Notes: generated by a model not told the origin, from the sequence alone. 64,000 bases of DNA from Flavobacterium lacus (GCF_003268815.1 NZ_QLSV01000003.1:186001-250000); one strand, 5' to 3'; counted from the stretch's first letter, positions 16,995 to 26,583 are shown. Made by a program: numbers and translations.

Positions 16995-18098
16995 ATGACA
17001 AGAACCGAATTATTTTATACGCTTGCGTTACTTCAAGTAGAGGGAGTGGGTGATATTGTCGCCAAAAAGCTCATCCATCATTGTGGTTCTGCCGAAAATG
17101 TTTTTCAAACAAAAAAAAGTAAATTAGCTTCCATCGATGGAATTGGAGAAGTTTTGCTCAAAAAATTAGCTAACCAGACTATTTTTAAGCTCGCCGAGCA
17201 GGAAATAAAATTTATTGAATCACAAAACATTGCTTTTTCTTCCTTTTTAGACCCTGAGTATCCTGAACGCCTTAAGCAGTGCATTGATGGGCCTACGGTT
17301 TTGTTTTCATCGGGAGAAATTGATTTACAATCCAAACGCATAATAAGCATTGTTGGAACAAGACAAATCACAAGTTACGGAATTGATTTTTGCAAAAAAC
17401 TTATCGAAGATTTATCACCATTAAACCCGGTTATAGTTAGTGGTTTTGCTTATGGTGTGGATATTGTCGCTCATCAAGTTGCAATGGAAAACAACTTGCA
17501 AACCATTGGTGTATTGGCCCACGGTTTAAACCAGATCTATCCCAAAATACATAAAAAACACGTTTCTAAAATGGAAAAAAACGGTGGTTTTTTTACCGAA
17601 TTTTGGAGTTCGTCTAATCCTGATAAAGAAAATTTTGTGCGACGAAACCGTATTGTTGCCGGAATTTCTGAAGCAACCATTGTGATAGAAAGTGCAGAAC
17701 GTGGCGGCTCTTTAATCACAGCAACGCTGGCCAATGATTATAACCGCGATGTGTTTGCTGTTCCCGGAAGAACTTCCGACAAATATAGTTTAGGATGTAA
17801 TAATTTGATTAAAACTCAACGAGCCCATTTACTCAGTTCGGCAGCTGATTTGATTTATATTTTAAATTGGGAATTGGAGACCAAACCAACCAAATCGGTT
17901 CAAAAACAATTGTTTGTTTCACTGGAAGAAGAAGAACAAAAAGTCTATGATTATCTTTTGAAAAAAGGAAAGGAACTCATGGACATTATTGCCTTAGAAT
18001 GCGATTTTCCTATCTATAAATTATCTAGTATCTTGCTAAATATGGAAATAAAAGGCGTTATTCGTCCTTTACCGGGAAAATTATTTGAAGCGATTTAA
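16995..18098 (+). CDS. dprA: DNA-processing protein DprA
   Basis: A 367-residue protein that loads RecA on incoming single-stranded DNA during natural transformation. The N-terminus has helix-hairpin-helix-like turns (QVEGVGDIVAKKLI and SIDGIGEVLLKKLA). The Rossmann-like core shows SIVGTRQITSYG, VSGFAYGVDIVAHQ, FVRRNRIVAG and ESAERGGSLITA. A winged-helix-like C-terminus follows (about 310-367). Full length. The 215-base gap before it holds one DnaA-box-like 9-mer (16819-16827) but no other structure I trust. Confidence 0.95.
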   Translation: MTRTELFYTLALLQVEGVGDIVAKKLIHHCGSAENVFQTKKSKLASIDGIGEVLLKKLANQTIFKLAEQEIKFIESQNIAFSSFLDPEYPERLKQCIDGPTVLFSSGEIDLQSKRIISIVGTRQITSYGIDFCKKLIEDLSPLNPVIVSGFAYGVDIVAHQVAMENNLQTIGVLAHGLNQIYPKIHKKHVSKMEKNGGFFTEFWSSSNPDKENFVRRNRIVAGISEATIVIESAERGGSLITATLANDYNRDVFAVPGRTSDKYSLGCNNLIKTQRAHLLSSAADLIYILNWELETKPTKSVQKQLFVSLEEEEQKVYDYLLKKGKELMDIIALECDFPIYKLSSILLNMEIKGVIRPLPGKLFEAI

Positions 18099-18530
18099 TC
18101 ATTGAAGTTTTTCCCAAATCACTTCATATTTGGCATACTGACCGTTTTCGATGGTTTCAATAATATAGATTTTCGGAAAAAGTTGATTGATGTCTTTTTT
18201 AAATTCCGCTTCTTCCTCTCGGGAAATAATTTCGTCTAACGTAATCATTTTATAATTGGCAAGAGCTGAACTATCTATAGTTTCAAAATGATTTTTTTTG
18301 AATTCAAATACAAAAATATTTCTACACAAAATAAAACGAGTAATGTTGATTTTGCGATGTCTTTTTTGCGAATAATCCAATTTAATCTTTTTAACCGGCT
18401 CCACTCGTTTTACCGGAAATTGACAAGTAGAACTTTGGTTTTGGTTAAATAAAATATAGACCGGTTCCTGCTTCTGACTAAATCCGAAAGCGAAATTTAA
18501 TAGAACAATAACCGTGATATATTTTTTCAT
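18099..18530 (-). CDS. Hypothetical exported protein
   Basis: A 143-residue protein with a signal peptide (1-18, ending FGFS) and no recognised domain. The mature part is basic with a predicted mixed fold (LFNQNQSSTCQFPVKRV, then FVFEFKKNHFETIDSS). Its ATG lies 1 base after the stop of trpS on the same strand, so it is probably transcribed from the trpS promoter. It is convergent with dprA, with directly adjacent stops. Its function is unknown. Confidence 0.7.
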   Translation of the reverse strand: MKKYITVIVLLNFAFGFSQKQEPVYILFNQNQSSTCQFPVKRVEPVKKIKLDYSQKRHRKINITRFILCRNIFVFEFKKNHFETIDSSALANYKMITLDEIISREEEAEFKKDINQLFPKIYIIETIENGQYAKYEVIWEKLQ

Positions 18531-18531
18531 T

Positions 18532-19503
18532 TTATAAAAATCCTAATTTGTTTCGTACGCGTTTTAAGACGTCATCGGCAATTTTTCCTGCTTTTGCGGC
18601 TCCTGCTGCTAAAGCGTTATCCACTTCTGCTAAGTTTGCCATATAATATTGATATTTTTCTCGTTCTGTTTTAAAACGTTCCAAAATCAAATCAAACAGG
18701 GCTTGTTTGGCATGACCGTAGCCATAATTTCCGCCCAAATAATTCGCGGTCATATTTTGAACTTCTTCGGCGGAAGCCACTAATTTATAAATAGCAAAAA
18801 CCTTGCAAGTTCCCGGATCTTTTGGTTCTTCCAGCGGTTTGCTGTCGGTTTCAATCGACATGATTTGTTTACGTAAAGCCTTATCGTCTAAAAATATATT
18901 GATGATATTTCCTCTGGATTTACTCATTTTATTTCCGTCTGTACCCGGAATGTACATGGTTTCTTCTTGAATTTTTGCCTCAGGAAGCACAAAGGTTTCG
19001 CCCATTTGATGGTTAAATCGTGAGGCGACATCACGTGTAATTTCAAGGTGTTGCAATTGGTCTTTTCCTACCGGAACCACTTCGGCATCATACAACAAAA
19101 TATCGGCCGCCATCAACATCGGATACGAAAAAAGTCCTGCATTTACGTCTTCCAAATGATCGGCTTTGTCTTTGAACGAATGTGCCAACGTTAATCGTTG
19201 AAACGGAAAAAAACAACTCAAATACCAAGACAATTCAGCCGTTTGAGGCACATCGCTTTGACGGTAAAAAATTACTTTATTAATGTCTAATCCGCAAGCA
19301 AGCCAGGTGGCCGCCACACTGTAGGTGTTTTCACGAAGACTTTTGCCGTCTTTAATTTGTGTAACAGAATGTAAATCGGCAATAAATAAAAACGATTCGT
19401 TTTCTGGTTTGTTGGCCATTTCTATCGCGGGTAAAATGGCTCCTAATAAATTTCCTAAATGTGGTGTTCCGGTGGCTTGTATTCCGGTTAATATTTTTGA
19501 CAT
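18532..19503 (-). CDS. trpS: Tryptophanyl-tRNA synthetase
   Basis: A 323-residue class Ic synthetase that charges tRNA-Trp. The HIGH-type motif is TGTPHLGNLLGA near the N-terminus, and the KMSKS motif is GNKMSKSRG at about residue 190. The start at 19503 gives MSKILTGIQATGTPHLGN, the usual N-terminus; the reading from 19527 adds eight residues without support. Length agrees with bacterial TrpRS. The small exported-protein gene follows it directly. Confidence 0.97.
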   Translation of the reverse strand: MSKILTGIQATGTPHLGNLLGAILPAIEMANKPENESFLFIADLHSVTQIKDGKSLRENTYSVAATWLACGLDINKVIFYRQSDVPQTAELSWYLSCFFPFQRLTLAHSFKDKADHLEDVNAGLFSYPMLMAADILLYDAEVVPVGKDQLQHLEITRDVASRFNHQMGETFVLPEAKIQEETMYIPGTDGNKMSKSRGNIINIFLDDKALRKQIMSIETDSKPLEEPKDPGTCKVFAIYKLVASAEEVQNMTANYLGGNYGYGHAKQALFDLILERFKTEREKYQYYMANLAEVDNALAAGAAKAGKIADDVLKRVRNKLGFL

Positions 19504-19650
19504 AATGAACGGATTGTAAAAAGGCAAATTTCGGAAAGTTTTTGAAAAACACCGCTACTTTTTTAGGTTTAAATTTATTGGTAATGAATAGAGTTTAAAA
19601 TTATGCTCTTTCAATTCATCTTGCTTCAAATTCTAAAAACATTTTTTTTC

Positions 19651-19698
19651 GCTGATTCGCTGATTGCAAATCATTTTAATTTGCCAATCAGCGGCAAA
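19651..19698. repeat. REP-like inverted repeat (AATCAGCG family)
   Basis: CGCTGATTGCAAAT (19658-19671) and ATTTGCCAATCAGCG (19679-19693) are inverted arms differing by one inserted base. The left part (19651-19665) is the exact reverse complement of 7611-7625, and AATCAGCGGCAA (19687-19698) also occurs at 7616-7627. It is intergenic in both places. Confidence 0.75.
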
Positions 19699-19822
19699 AT
19701 TTGTACAAAAATTTTTCACACTTTTGGTAAACAGAACTTATCTATGAACTTCAAAACCTCAGGGGTTTGGTTGATAAGGAGATAAAGTTAGCTTTAAGAT
19801 TTTAAAATCCCAATCCTTTCCT

Positions 19823-19830
19823 TACATTTG
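19823..19830 (+). promoter_or_regulatory. -7 box immediately before the PlsC-like gene
   Basis: TACATTTG matches TAnnTTTG exactly and ends only 5 bases before the ATG at 19836. If it is used, transcription would begin at or within a few bases of the start codon, i.e. a nearly leaderless message. Confidence 0.5.
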
Positions 19831-19835
19831 GCTTC

Positions 19836-20576
19836 ATGAAAATTTTTAAACTACTTTTCTGGATAATTTGGCGGATCTGGTTTTATGTCCTGATGGGGGC
19901 TATTATTGTCTTACTTTTCCCCTTATTAATTATTTCAATTTTGAAAGAAGAGTGGTATCCACTTTTTTTTAGATTAGCACAGCTATGGTCTAGAGGGATT
20001 TTGTTTGGGATGGGTTTTTTAACTAAAATCAAACGAGACCAGTCTTTTAAAAAAGGAGAAAGTTATATGTTGGTGGCAAATCACACCTCGATGACGGATA
20101 TTATGTTGATGTTGGTTGTGGCCAAAAACCCATTTGTTTTTGTGGGAAAAAAAGAGCTTTCTAAAATTCCGTTATTTGGATTTTTCTATAAACGAACGTG
20201 TATTTTAGTCGACCGCGATAGTCCGAAAAGTCGATTAGCAGTTTATGAAAGGGCCCAAAAAAGATTGAACCAAGGACTGAGTATTTGTATTTTTCCCGAA
20301 GGGTTGGTACCGGAAGACGAATCAATTGTGTTGGCCGACTTTAAAGATGGTGCGTTTCGATTGGCTATTGAACATCAAATACCAATAGTTCCAATGACGT
20401 TTTATGACAACAAAAAACGCCATTCTTATACCTTTTTTAGCGGAAGTCCCGGTGTAATGAGAGCCAAAGTGCACGAATTTATTCCTACCGCCGGGTTTAC
20501 GGTAGATGACAAAAAAGCCATCCGTGATAAAGCTTGGGATGTGATTTATAAAGAATTAACGAAAGGAAACAATTGA
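19836..20576 (+). CDS. 1-acyl-sn-glycerol-3-phosphate acyltransferase (PlsC family)
   Basis: A 246-residue membrane-bound acyltransferase that makes phosphatidic acid from lysophosphatidic acid. The catalytic motif NHTSMTD (HxxxxD) is at about residues 86-92 and the substrate motif FPEG at about 152-155. Two N-terminal hydrophobic stretches (about 5-35) anchor it. Length is as expected for PlsC. The gene stands alone, with a very short leader. The family also holds ornithine-lipid acyltransferases, so the exact acceptor is less certain than the reaction type. Confidence 0.9.
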   Translation: MKIFKLLFWIIWRIWFYVLMGAIIVLLFPLLIISILKEEWYPLFFRLAQLWSRGILFGMGFLTKIKRDQSFKKGESYMLVANHTSMTDIMLMLVVAKNPFVFVGKKELSKIPLFGFFYKRTCILVDRDSPKSRLAVYERAQKRLNQGLSICIFPEGLVPEDESIVLADFKDGAFRLAIEHQIPIVPMTFYDNKKRHSYTFFSGSPGVMRAKVHEFIPTAGFTVDDKKAIRDKAWDVIYKELTKGNN

Positions 20577-20639
20577 ATTTTAAATGCTGTAAGTTCAAAA
20601 ACATTTAAACACTTAGGGGGAATTAAGTAAATTTTGGCA

Positions 20640-21977
20640 TTAAAACTTCTCATCATGCTGCGATAAATCCAAACCAATTTGTTCCGATTCTTCCGAAACA
20701 CGTAGCGGAATAATACTATTGGTTACTTTATAAAGTAGCATTGAACCAAAGAAAGTGAATGCTGCTACTAACACTAAGGCAATCATGTGGTGACTAAAAA
20801 CACCCCAACCCCCATGAAGCAAACTGGCGTTTTCACCTTGAGCAAAAATAGCCGTCAAAATCATTCCCATGATTCCGCCAACGCCGTGACAAGCAAAAAC
20901 GTCTAGGGTGTCGTCAACAGATTTTAGTTTTTTCCAATACAACATTTTGTTGGAAACAATAGCGGCAATAAATCCAAAGAAAATACTTTGCGGAATCGTT
21001 ACAAATCCTGCAGCAGGCGTAATGGCGACCAATCCTACCACCGCACCAATGCACGCACCCATTGCCGAAACTTTTCTTCCGTTTAATCGATCAAAGAAAA
21101 TCCAAGTCAACATTGCTGATGCTGAAGTTACTGTTGTCGTGGCAAAAGCCATCGCAGCTGTTGCATTGGCTGCCAAAGCAGAACCCGCATTAAATCCGAA
21201 CCAGCCAAACCAAAGCATTCCCGTTCCGAGTAACACAAACGGAATGTTGGTGGGAATATGATCGCTATTTTTTCGTTTACCCAAAAACAAAACACCGGCT
21301 AAGGCTGCAAAACCGGCACTCATGTGCACGACTGTTCCTCCGGCAAAATCTTTCACACCAAAATAACTGCCTAATAAACCGCTTGGGTGCCAAACCATGT
21401 GGCAAAGTGGCGTATAAATAAACAAAGTAAATAAACAAATAAATAATAAATACGAAATGAACCGAACTCTTTCTGCAAATGAACCCGTTATAATAGCAGG
21501 CGTAATTACGGCAAATTTCATTTGAAACAAAGCAAAAAGGATAAACGGAATCGTAGAGGCCATTTGAGCATGCGGTAAAACACCTACTTGGTCCATAAAC
21601 GCAAACTGAAAGGGATTTCCGACTAGTCCATAGTGTTGTCCCTGAATCGTAAATCCATATGAATCACCAAACGCCAAACTAAATCCCACAATAACCCAAA
21701 GCAGAGAAACCACGCCTAAACAAATAAAACTTTGTAACATGGTAGAAATCACATTCTTTTTGCCCACCATTCCACCATAAAAAAATGAAAGACCGGGTGT
21801 CATTAACAAAACCAAACACGACGAAGTGAGCAACCAAGCCACATCGGCCGTGACAATGGTGTCTGCAGAGTTGAAAACGGCTGATTCAGTAGCAGGCGTA
21901 CTTTCCCAAAATAAACCACTAATGGCAGCAATAGTGATTAAGATAAATGAAATTACCCAACGTTTTTCTGTTTTCAT
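20640..21977 (-). CDS. amtB: Ammonium transporter
   Basis: A 445-residue Amt/MEP/Rh channel with an N-terminal signal-like helix and 11 further membrane segments. The two conserved pore histidines are visible in GGTVVHMSAGFAALAG and in FACHGVGGIMGMI, and LMTPGLSFFYGGMVGKKN is the family signature. It takes up ammonium at low concentration. No glnK/P-II gene is adjacent, unlike many bacteria, so its regulator is elsewhere or absent. A 7-bp inverted repeat (TTTACCC/GGGTAAA) lies just upstream of the start codon. Confidence 0.95.
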   Translation of the reverse strand: MKTEKRWVISFILITIAAISGLFWESTPATESAVFNSADTIVTADVAWLLTSSCLVLLMTPGLSFFYGGMVGKKNVISTMLQSFICLGVVSLLWVIVGFSLAFGDSYGFTIQGQHYGLVGNPFQFAFMDQVGVLPHAQMASTIPFILFALFQMKFAVITPAIITGSFAERVRFISYLLFICLFTLFIYTPLCHMVWHPSGLLGSYFGVKDFAGGTVVHMSAGFAALAGVLFLGKRKNSDHIPTNIPFVLLGTGMLWFGWFGFNAGSALAANATAAMAFATTTVTSASAMLTWIFFDRLNGRKVSAMGACIGAVVGLVAITPAAGFVTIPQSIFFGFIAAIVSNKMLYWKKLKSVDDTLDVFACHGVGGIMGMILTAIFAQGENASLLHGGWGVFSHHMIALVLVAAFTFFGSMLLYKVTNSIIPLRVSEESEQIGLDLSQHDEKF

Positions 21978-21979
21978 AA

Positions 21980-22004
21980 TTTACCCTATTTTTATTGGGG
22001 TAAA
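21980..22004 (-). promoter_or_regulatory. Inverted repeat at the amtB start
   Basis: TTTACCC (21980-21986) and GGGTAAA (21998-22004) are perfect 7-bp arms with an 11-base spacer. The proximal arm lies 2 bases upstream of the amtB ATG. It could be an operator or an mRNA hairpin covering the translation start. Confidence 0.45.
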
Positions 22005-22181
22005 AATAATAAATTATATATATTTAAATAAAAATACCCTTAAAAAAAATTAATATTTATTTTAATTTATCTTTTTTTATCTTCCAACCCCTAAAAAGAT
22101 GCCTATTTCGCTTAATTAATTTCTTTAACTAAATGAATAGAATGGTTTACTTCACAATTTATTAATTTTATAAAAAAAACG

Positions 22182-23762
22182 ATGAAAACAATTCCAACAG
22201 AGCATCAAATTACTCAGCCGTTGCATCAAGCTACTTACTTGGTTGATGGAGTATTAAAACAATGGACAGGAAACACCACCCCGGTTTATTCAACCATTTC
22301 TTCTACAGAAGAATATGCCCCTACTTTTTTAGGGACAATTCCTGCGATGGGGCAGGACGTGGCGACAGAAGTAATTTTAGCGGCAGAACATGCGTACAAC
22401 AACGGACAAGGAATGTGGCCCACAATGAAAGTGGCTGATCGCATTAAGTGTGTTGAAAATTTTGTTACCCAAATGAAAGCCACCCGCACTGAAGTTGTAA
22501 AATACTTGATGTGGGAAATCGGGAAATCATTACCCGATTCTGAAAAAGAATTTGACCGTACGGTAGAATATATTTATGATACCATTGCAGATTACAAACA
22601 ATTGGACCGCGATTGTGCCCGATTCACCAAAAGTCAGGGAGTAAATGCTATGGTACGTCGCGGACCACTTGGGGTTGTGTTGTGTTTGGGGCCTTATAAT
22701 TATCCGTTAAACGAAACATTTACATTGCTAATTCCGGCTATTATTATGGGAAACCCAGTGATTTTTAAACCGGCAAAGCATGGTGTTTTGTTAATTTCTC
22801 CTTTGTTGAAAGCATTTCAAAGCAGTTTTCCTAAAGGAGTTATCAATATCATTTATGGTCGTGGAAGAGATGTGGCTTCACCCATTATGAAGTCTGGTAA
22901 AGTAGCTGTTTTGGCATTGATTGGCAATAGTAAATCGGCTATCGCGTTACAGGATCAACATCCAAATAAAAACCGCTTGCGATTGATTTTAGGTTTAGAA
23001 GCAAAAAATCCGGCCATTATTTTACCCGATGCCGATTTAGATTTAGCTATTCAGGAATGTATTACCGGAACACTTTCTTTTAACGGACAGCGATGTACAG
23101 CTCTTAAAATTGTTTATGTGCATGAAAGTATTGCAACTGAATTTAATCGAAGATTTGCTGAAAAAGTGGATGCGTTACCTTTTGGGAATCCTTGGGAGAA
23201 AGGCGTTTTCTTAACTCCGTTACCCGAAAAAGAAAAGCCACAATACATTCAGGGATTAATTGACGATGCTCAAAAGCAAGGTGCTCAAATCCTGAATGAG
23301 AAAGGTGGAACGCACTCTGATAATTTTATTTTCCCTGCAGTTCTGTTTCCGGTCACTAAAAAAATGCGGGTGTATCACGAGGAACAATTTGGCCCCTTGG
23401 TCCCTATCATGACTTTTAAAGATATACAGGAGCCTTTGAACGATATGGCTGAGTCTAATTATGGCCAACAAGTGAGTTTGTTTGGAAAAGATATTCGAAC
23501 CATAGCACCTTTAATTGATACATTGGTTAATTTAGTTTGTAGGGTTAATTTAAATAGTTCTTGCCAACGCGGACCCGATTTATATCCTTTTACCGGAAGA
23601 AAAGATTCGGCGGTGGGGACATTGAGTATTCATGATGCTTTGCGTTCGTTTTCTATCCGAACTTTCGTTGCTTCCAAAGACAATGAATATAATAACGAAA
23701 TTTTGCAAGCCTTGTTGAACAGTAAAGAATCAAATTTTATTAATACAGATTATATTTTATAG
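22182..23762 (+). CDS. gapN: NADP-dependent glyceraldehyde-3-phosphate dehydrogenase (non-phosphorylating)
   Basis: A 526-residue aldehyde dehydrogenase. Catalytic Cys305 lies in [10 protein letters not shown] and the general-base Glu273 in [10 protein letters not shown]; the cofactor region [10 protein letters not shown] and the phosphate-binding [20 protein letters not shown] are typical of GapN rather than of other aldehyde dehydrogenases. GapN oxidises glyceraldehyde-3-phosphate directly to 3-phosphoglycerate, making NADPH and bypassing one ATP step. The gene is monocistronic. The following 288 bases before the next gene hold nothing I recognise. Confidence 0.88.
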   Translation: MKTIPTEHQITQPLHQATYLVDGVLKQWTGNTTPVYSTISSTEEYAPTFLGTIPAMGQDVATEVILAAEHAYNNGQGMWPTMKVADRIKCVENFVTQMKATRTEVVKYLMWEIGKSLPDSEKEFDRTVEYIYDTIADYKQLDRDCARFTKSQGVNAMVRRGPLGVVLCLGPYNYPLNETFTLLIPAIIMGNPVIFKPAKHGVLLISPLLKAFQSSFPKGVINIIYGRGRDVASPIMKSGKVAVLALIGNSKSAIALQDQHPNKNRLRLILGLEAKNPAIILPDADLDLAIQECITGTLSFNGQRCTALKIVYVHESIATEFNRRFAEKVDALPFGNPWEKGVFLTPLPEKEKPQYIQGLIDDAQKQGAQILNEKGGTHSDNFIFPAVLFPVTKKMRVYHEEQFGPLVPIMTFKDIQEPLNDMAESNYGQQVSLFGKDIRTIAPLIDTLVNLVCRVNLNSSCQRGPDLYPFTGRKDSAVGTLSIHDALRSFSIRTFVASKDNEYNNEILQALLNSKESNFINTDYIL

Positions 23763-24050
23763 CTAAAGTTTTAATTTTCTCAGACATAAAGGAATAGGGT
23801 TCTCATGAGAAATGCACATCAAACTTATATTATTTATTTTGAAAAATTAAGTTCGCACTGATCGGCGAAGAGATTGTATGAAATAGTCCGAAAATTTCTT
23901 CTTCCAGTGTAGAATTTTACATAGTTAATTGAAATTGTAAAGCAATGAAAGAGAGTTGTTTAGAACGAGACCAACTATACCATATACTCTAGGTTTTAGT
24001 CTAAATTCAATTTGGATACGCAAATGGCCTAATGCTTAAATACCAAAATT

Positions 24051-24488
24051 ATGATTAAAAATTATTTTGTCCTAACATTTTTGATTTCGTTTTTGATTGG
24101 ATGCAATAAAGAGACAAATGAATTTATTTTCATAAGTAATGATAATAGTTTACAAGCAACAAATAACTTTGTTTTTTATACTAATCATAACCAAGAAGTT
24201 TATTTATATTTAACCAACAAAAACGAAAGAAATAGTATTTCAAAAAAGCCAATATTGTCTGTTAAATGTAAGCTTAATAATGAATTTATAGAAGCAAAAA
24301 TTATCGATATATTTTTTTCTAGAGAATTAAATTTAAGTCCTTTTATTATTGAAGTTGGCAGTAAAACAAAAACTATCGCCAAAATAAAAAAGGAAAATAA
24401 GTACATGTTCTATATTGGAAAAAAAAGTGATTTATCTTCAAACATTTTAAAAGCGGTTGATAATTGCACAAAAGGGTTTGTTGAATAA
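24051..24488 (+). CDS. Hypothetical lipoprotein
   Basis: A 145-residue protein with a lipobox LIGC (Cys at residue 18) and a mature domain whose alternating strands suggest a small beta-sandwich. It has no recognised family. The gene is very A/T-rich compared with gapN and hemF on either side, and it is flanked by featureless spacers, so it may be a recent acquisition. Its function is unknown. Confidence 0.65.
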   Translation: MIKNYFVLTFLISFLIGCNKETNEFIFISNDNSLQATNNFVFYTNHNQEVYLYLTNKNERNSISKKPILSVKCKLNNEFIEAKIIDIFFSRELNLSPFIIEVGSKTKTIAKIKKENKYMFYIGKKSDLSSNILKAVDNCTKGFVE

Positions 24489-24540
24489 TAATAGAAACCC
24501 AATTTCAAAAAAATAACTACCACCCAAACCAAAATTCCTC

Positions 24541-24548
24541 TATTTTTG
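24541..24548 (+). promoter_or_regulatory. -7 box before hemF
   Basis: TATTTTTG matches TAnnTTTG and lies 43 bases before the hemF ATG. A clear -33 element is not visible. Confidence 0.45.
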
Positions 24549-24591
24549 CAATAAAAAGGTATTTTGCTTTAGTAAGTCAGTACAATTAGCA

Positions 24592-25494
24592 ATGAAAAAC
24601 AAATTTTATTACTACATCCAAACGCTTCAAAACCAAATTACTTCCAAATTAGAGGAAGTTGATGGCCAAGTCAAATTCCGCGAAGACATTTGGGAGCGTC
24701 CGGAAGGCGGCGGCGGCAGAACCCGAGTGATTGAAAACGGGAAAGTGTTTGAAAAAGGCGGTGTCAACATTTCAGCTGTTCATGGAAAGTTACCTGACTC
24801 CATGCAAAAATTATTTAACGTGGGCGAAGCCGATTTTTTTGCGTGCGGATTGAGTTTGGTTATTCATCCAAAAAACCCAATGGTGCCCACAGTTCATGCT
24901 AATTGGCGTTATTTTGAAATGTATGATGAAAACGGAAGTATCATAAATCAATGGTTTGGTGGCGGACAAGATTTGACACCGTATTATTTATTTGAAGAAG
25001 ATGCCACTCATTTTCACCAAACATGCAAAACCGCTTGCGACAAACACAATCCGGAGTTCTATCCAAAATATAAAAAGCAATGTGATGATTATTTTTGGAA
25101 TGCTCATCGTTTTGAAGCACGTGGTATTGGTGGTTTATTTTTTGATTATTGCAAAGCTTCCGATATGATGACAATGGAAGATTGGTTCAACTTTGTAACT
25201 GAAGTGGGCAATAGTTTTCTTGAGGCTTATGTTCCAATTGTTGAAAAAAGAAAAGAGTTACCTTTTACAGAAGCACAAAGGACTTGGCAGGAAATTCGCC
25301 GTGGTCGTTATGTTGAATTTAATTTGGTTCACGATAAAGGAACGCTTTTCGGATTAAAAACCAATGGCAGAATCGAAAGTATTTTGATGAGTTTGCCTCC
25401 TCATGTGCAATGGGTTTATGATCATCATCCGGAAAAAGGAAGTGAAGAAGAAAAATTAATTAAAGTATTACAAAAACCGGTGGACTGGATCTAG
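24592..25494 (+). CDS. hemF: Oxygen-dependent coproporphyrinogen III oxidase
   Basis: A 300-residue enzyme that uses O2 to decarboxylate coproporphyrinogen III to protoporphyrinogen IX in heme synthesis. Family hallmarks include GGGGRTRVIENGKVFEKGGV, SLVIHPKNPMVPTVHANWRY, WFGGGQDLTPYYLFEEDA and RYVEFNLVHDKGTLFGLKTN. Full length. Use of the aerobic enzyme fits an oxygen-respiring bacterium. hemB follows after 55 bases on the same strand, forming a small heme cluster. Confidence 0.97.
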   Translation: MKNKFYYYIQTLQNQITSKLEEVDGQVKFREDIWERPEGGGGRTRVIENGKVFEKGGVNISAVHGKLPDSMQKLFNVGEADFFACGLSLVIHPKNPMVPTVHANWRYFEMYDENGSIINQWFGGGQDLTPYYLFEEDATHFHQTCKTACDKHNPEFYPKYKKQCDDYFWNAHRFEARGIGGLFFDYCKASDMMTMEDWFNFVTEVGNSFLEAYVPIVEKRKELPFTEAQRTWQEIRRGRYVEFNLVHDKGTLFGLKTNGRIESILMSLPPHVQWVYDHHPEKGSEEEKLIKVLQKPVDWI

Positions 25495-25549
25495 TTTCAT
25501 TGTAAATAACTTGAAACGTTAAACCTGAAACCTCATAAACAAATAAATC

Positions 25550-26539
25550 ATGTTTCCACTCAGAAGAAATAGACGGTTAAGAACCAACGAAACCATTCGC
25601 TCGCTAGTACGCGAAACCATACTTTCACCCAGCGATTTTATTGTTCCGCTTTTTATAGTGGAAGGAAATAATGTGAAAGAAGAAATTCCTTCCATGCCCA
25701 ATTATTTTAGATTGAGTCTCGATTTATTGGAAAAAGAAGTAAAAGAATTAGCCAAATTAAATCTGAAAACGGTTTTGGTTTTTGTAAAAGTTCCTGACCA
25801 TTTAAAAGATAACAAAGGAACCGAAGCGTTAAATCCAAATGGCTTAATGCAACGAGCGGTGAAAGTAATCAAAAACGCCGTTCCGGATATGATTGTGATG
25901 ACCGATGTGGCTTTAGATCCGTATTCGTCTTTTGGACATGATGGCGTGCTTGAGAATGGTATTATCGTAAACGATTTAACATCAGCAATATTAACAGAAA
26001 TGAGTTGTTCACATGCAGAAGTCGGAGCTGATATCGTTGCTCCAAGCGATATGATGGACGGAAGAATTCTCGATATTCGTGAAGCATTGGAAGACGAAGG
26101 CTTTGTAAATACCGGAATTATGGCTTACAGTGCAAAATATGCATCAGCTCATTACGGTCCATTTCGTGATGCATTAGATAGCGCTCCTGTTAATAGTATA
26201 AATGTACCGAAGGACAAAAAAACCTATCAAATGGATTACCACAATCGCATTGAAGCGATTCGTGAAACCAGAATGGATATTGATGAAGGAGCCGATATTG
26301 TGATGGTAAAACCGGGTATTGCTTATTTGGATATTGTTCGGGAAATTAAAAATACATTTGATGTTCCTGTCGCGGTTTATCAAGTTTCTGGCGAATACGC
26401 CATGATTAAAGCGGCAGCCGAAAAAGGTTGGTTGGATCACGATGCTGTGATGATGGAACAAGTTACTGCGATCAAAAGAGCCGGTGCAGATATCATTGCA
26501 AGTTATTTTGCAAAAGATGTTGTTAAAATAATTTCATAA
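25550..26539 (+). CDS. hemB: Porphobilinogen synthase (delta-aminolevulinate dehydratase)
   Basis: A 329-residue enzyme that condenses two 5-aminolevulinate molecules. The metal region reads DVALDPYSSFGHDG, with Asp/Ala in place of the three zinc-binding cysteines, so the magnesium/cysteine-free type is expected. The Schiff-base lysines lie in AYSAKYASA and in VMVKPGIAYLD. Full length. It follows hemF, and a cytochrome c gene comes next with its own -7 box. Confidence 0.97.
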   Translation: MFPLRRNRRLRTNETIRSLVRETILSPSDFIVPLFIVEGNNVKEEIPSMPNYFRLSLDLLEKEVKELAKLNLKTVLVFVKVPDHLKDNKGTEALNPNGLMQRAVKVIKNAVPDMIVMTDVALDPYSSFGHDGVLENGIIVNDLTSAILTEMSCSHAEVGADIVAPSDMMDGRILDIREALEDEGFVNTGIMAYSAKYASAHYGPFRDALDSAPVNSINVPKDKKTYQMDYHNRIEAIRETRMDIDEGADIVMVKPGIAYLDIVREIKNTFDVPVAVYQVSGEYAMIKAAAEKGWLDHDAVMMEQVTAIKRAGADIIASYFAKDVVKIIS

Positions 26540-26575
26540 ATGATAAATATCACATTTACACCCAACTTTAGGATG

Positions 26576-26583
26576 TATATTTG
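26576..26583 (+). promoter_or_regulatory. -7 box before the cytochrome c gene
   Basis: TATATTTG matches TAnnTTTG and lies 21 bases before the ATG at 26605. Confidence 0.5.

Larger units (their letters stand above)
19504..19835. other. Intergenic region between trpS and plsC-like gene
   Basis: These 332 bases separate two divergent genes. They contain a REP-like inverted repeat (about 19651-19698) and a -7 box next to the acyltransferase start. I see no coding sequence, RNA gene or other structure. Confidence 0.6.

Noticed and set aside
23763..24050. Possible decayed gene between gapN and the next lipoprotein gene
   Set aside because: Six-frame reading gave no stretch longer than about 20 codons with recognisable similarity, and only a 12-bp palindrome TTCTCATGAGAA (23800-23811) stands out.
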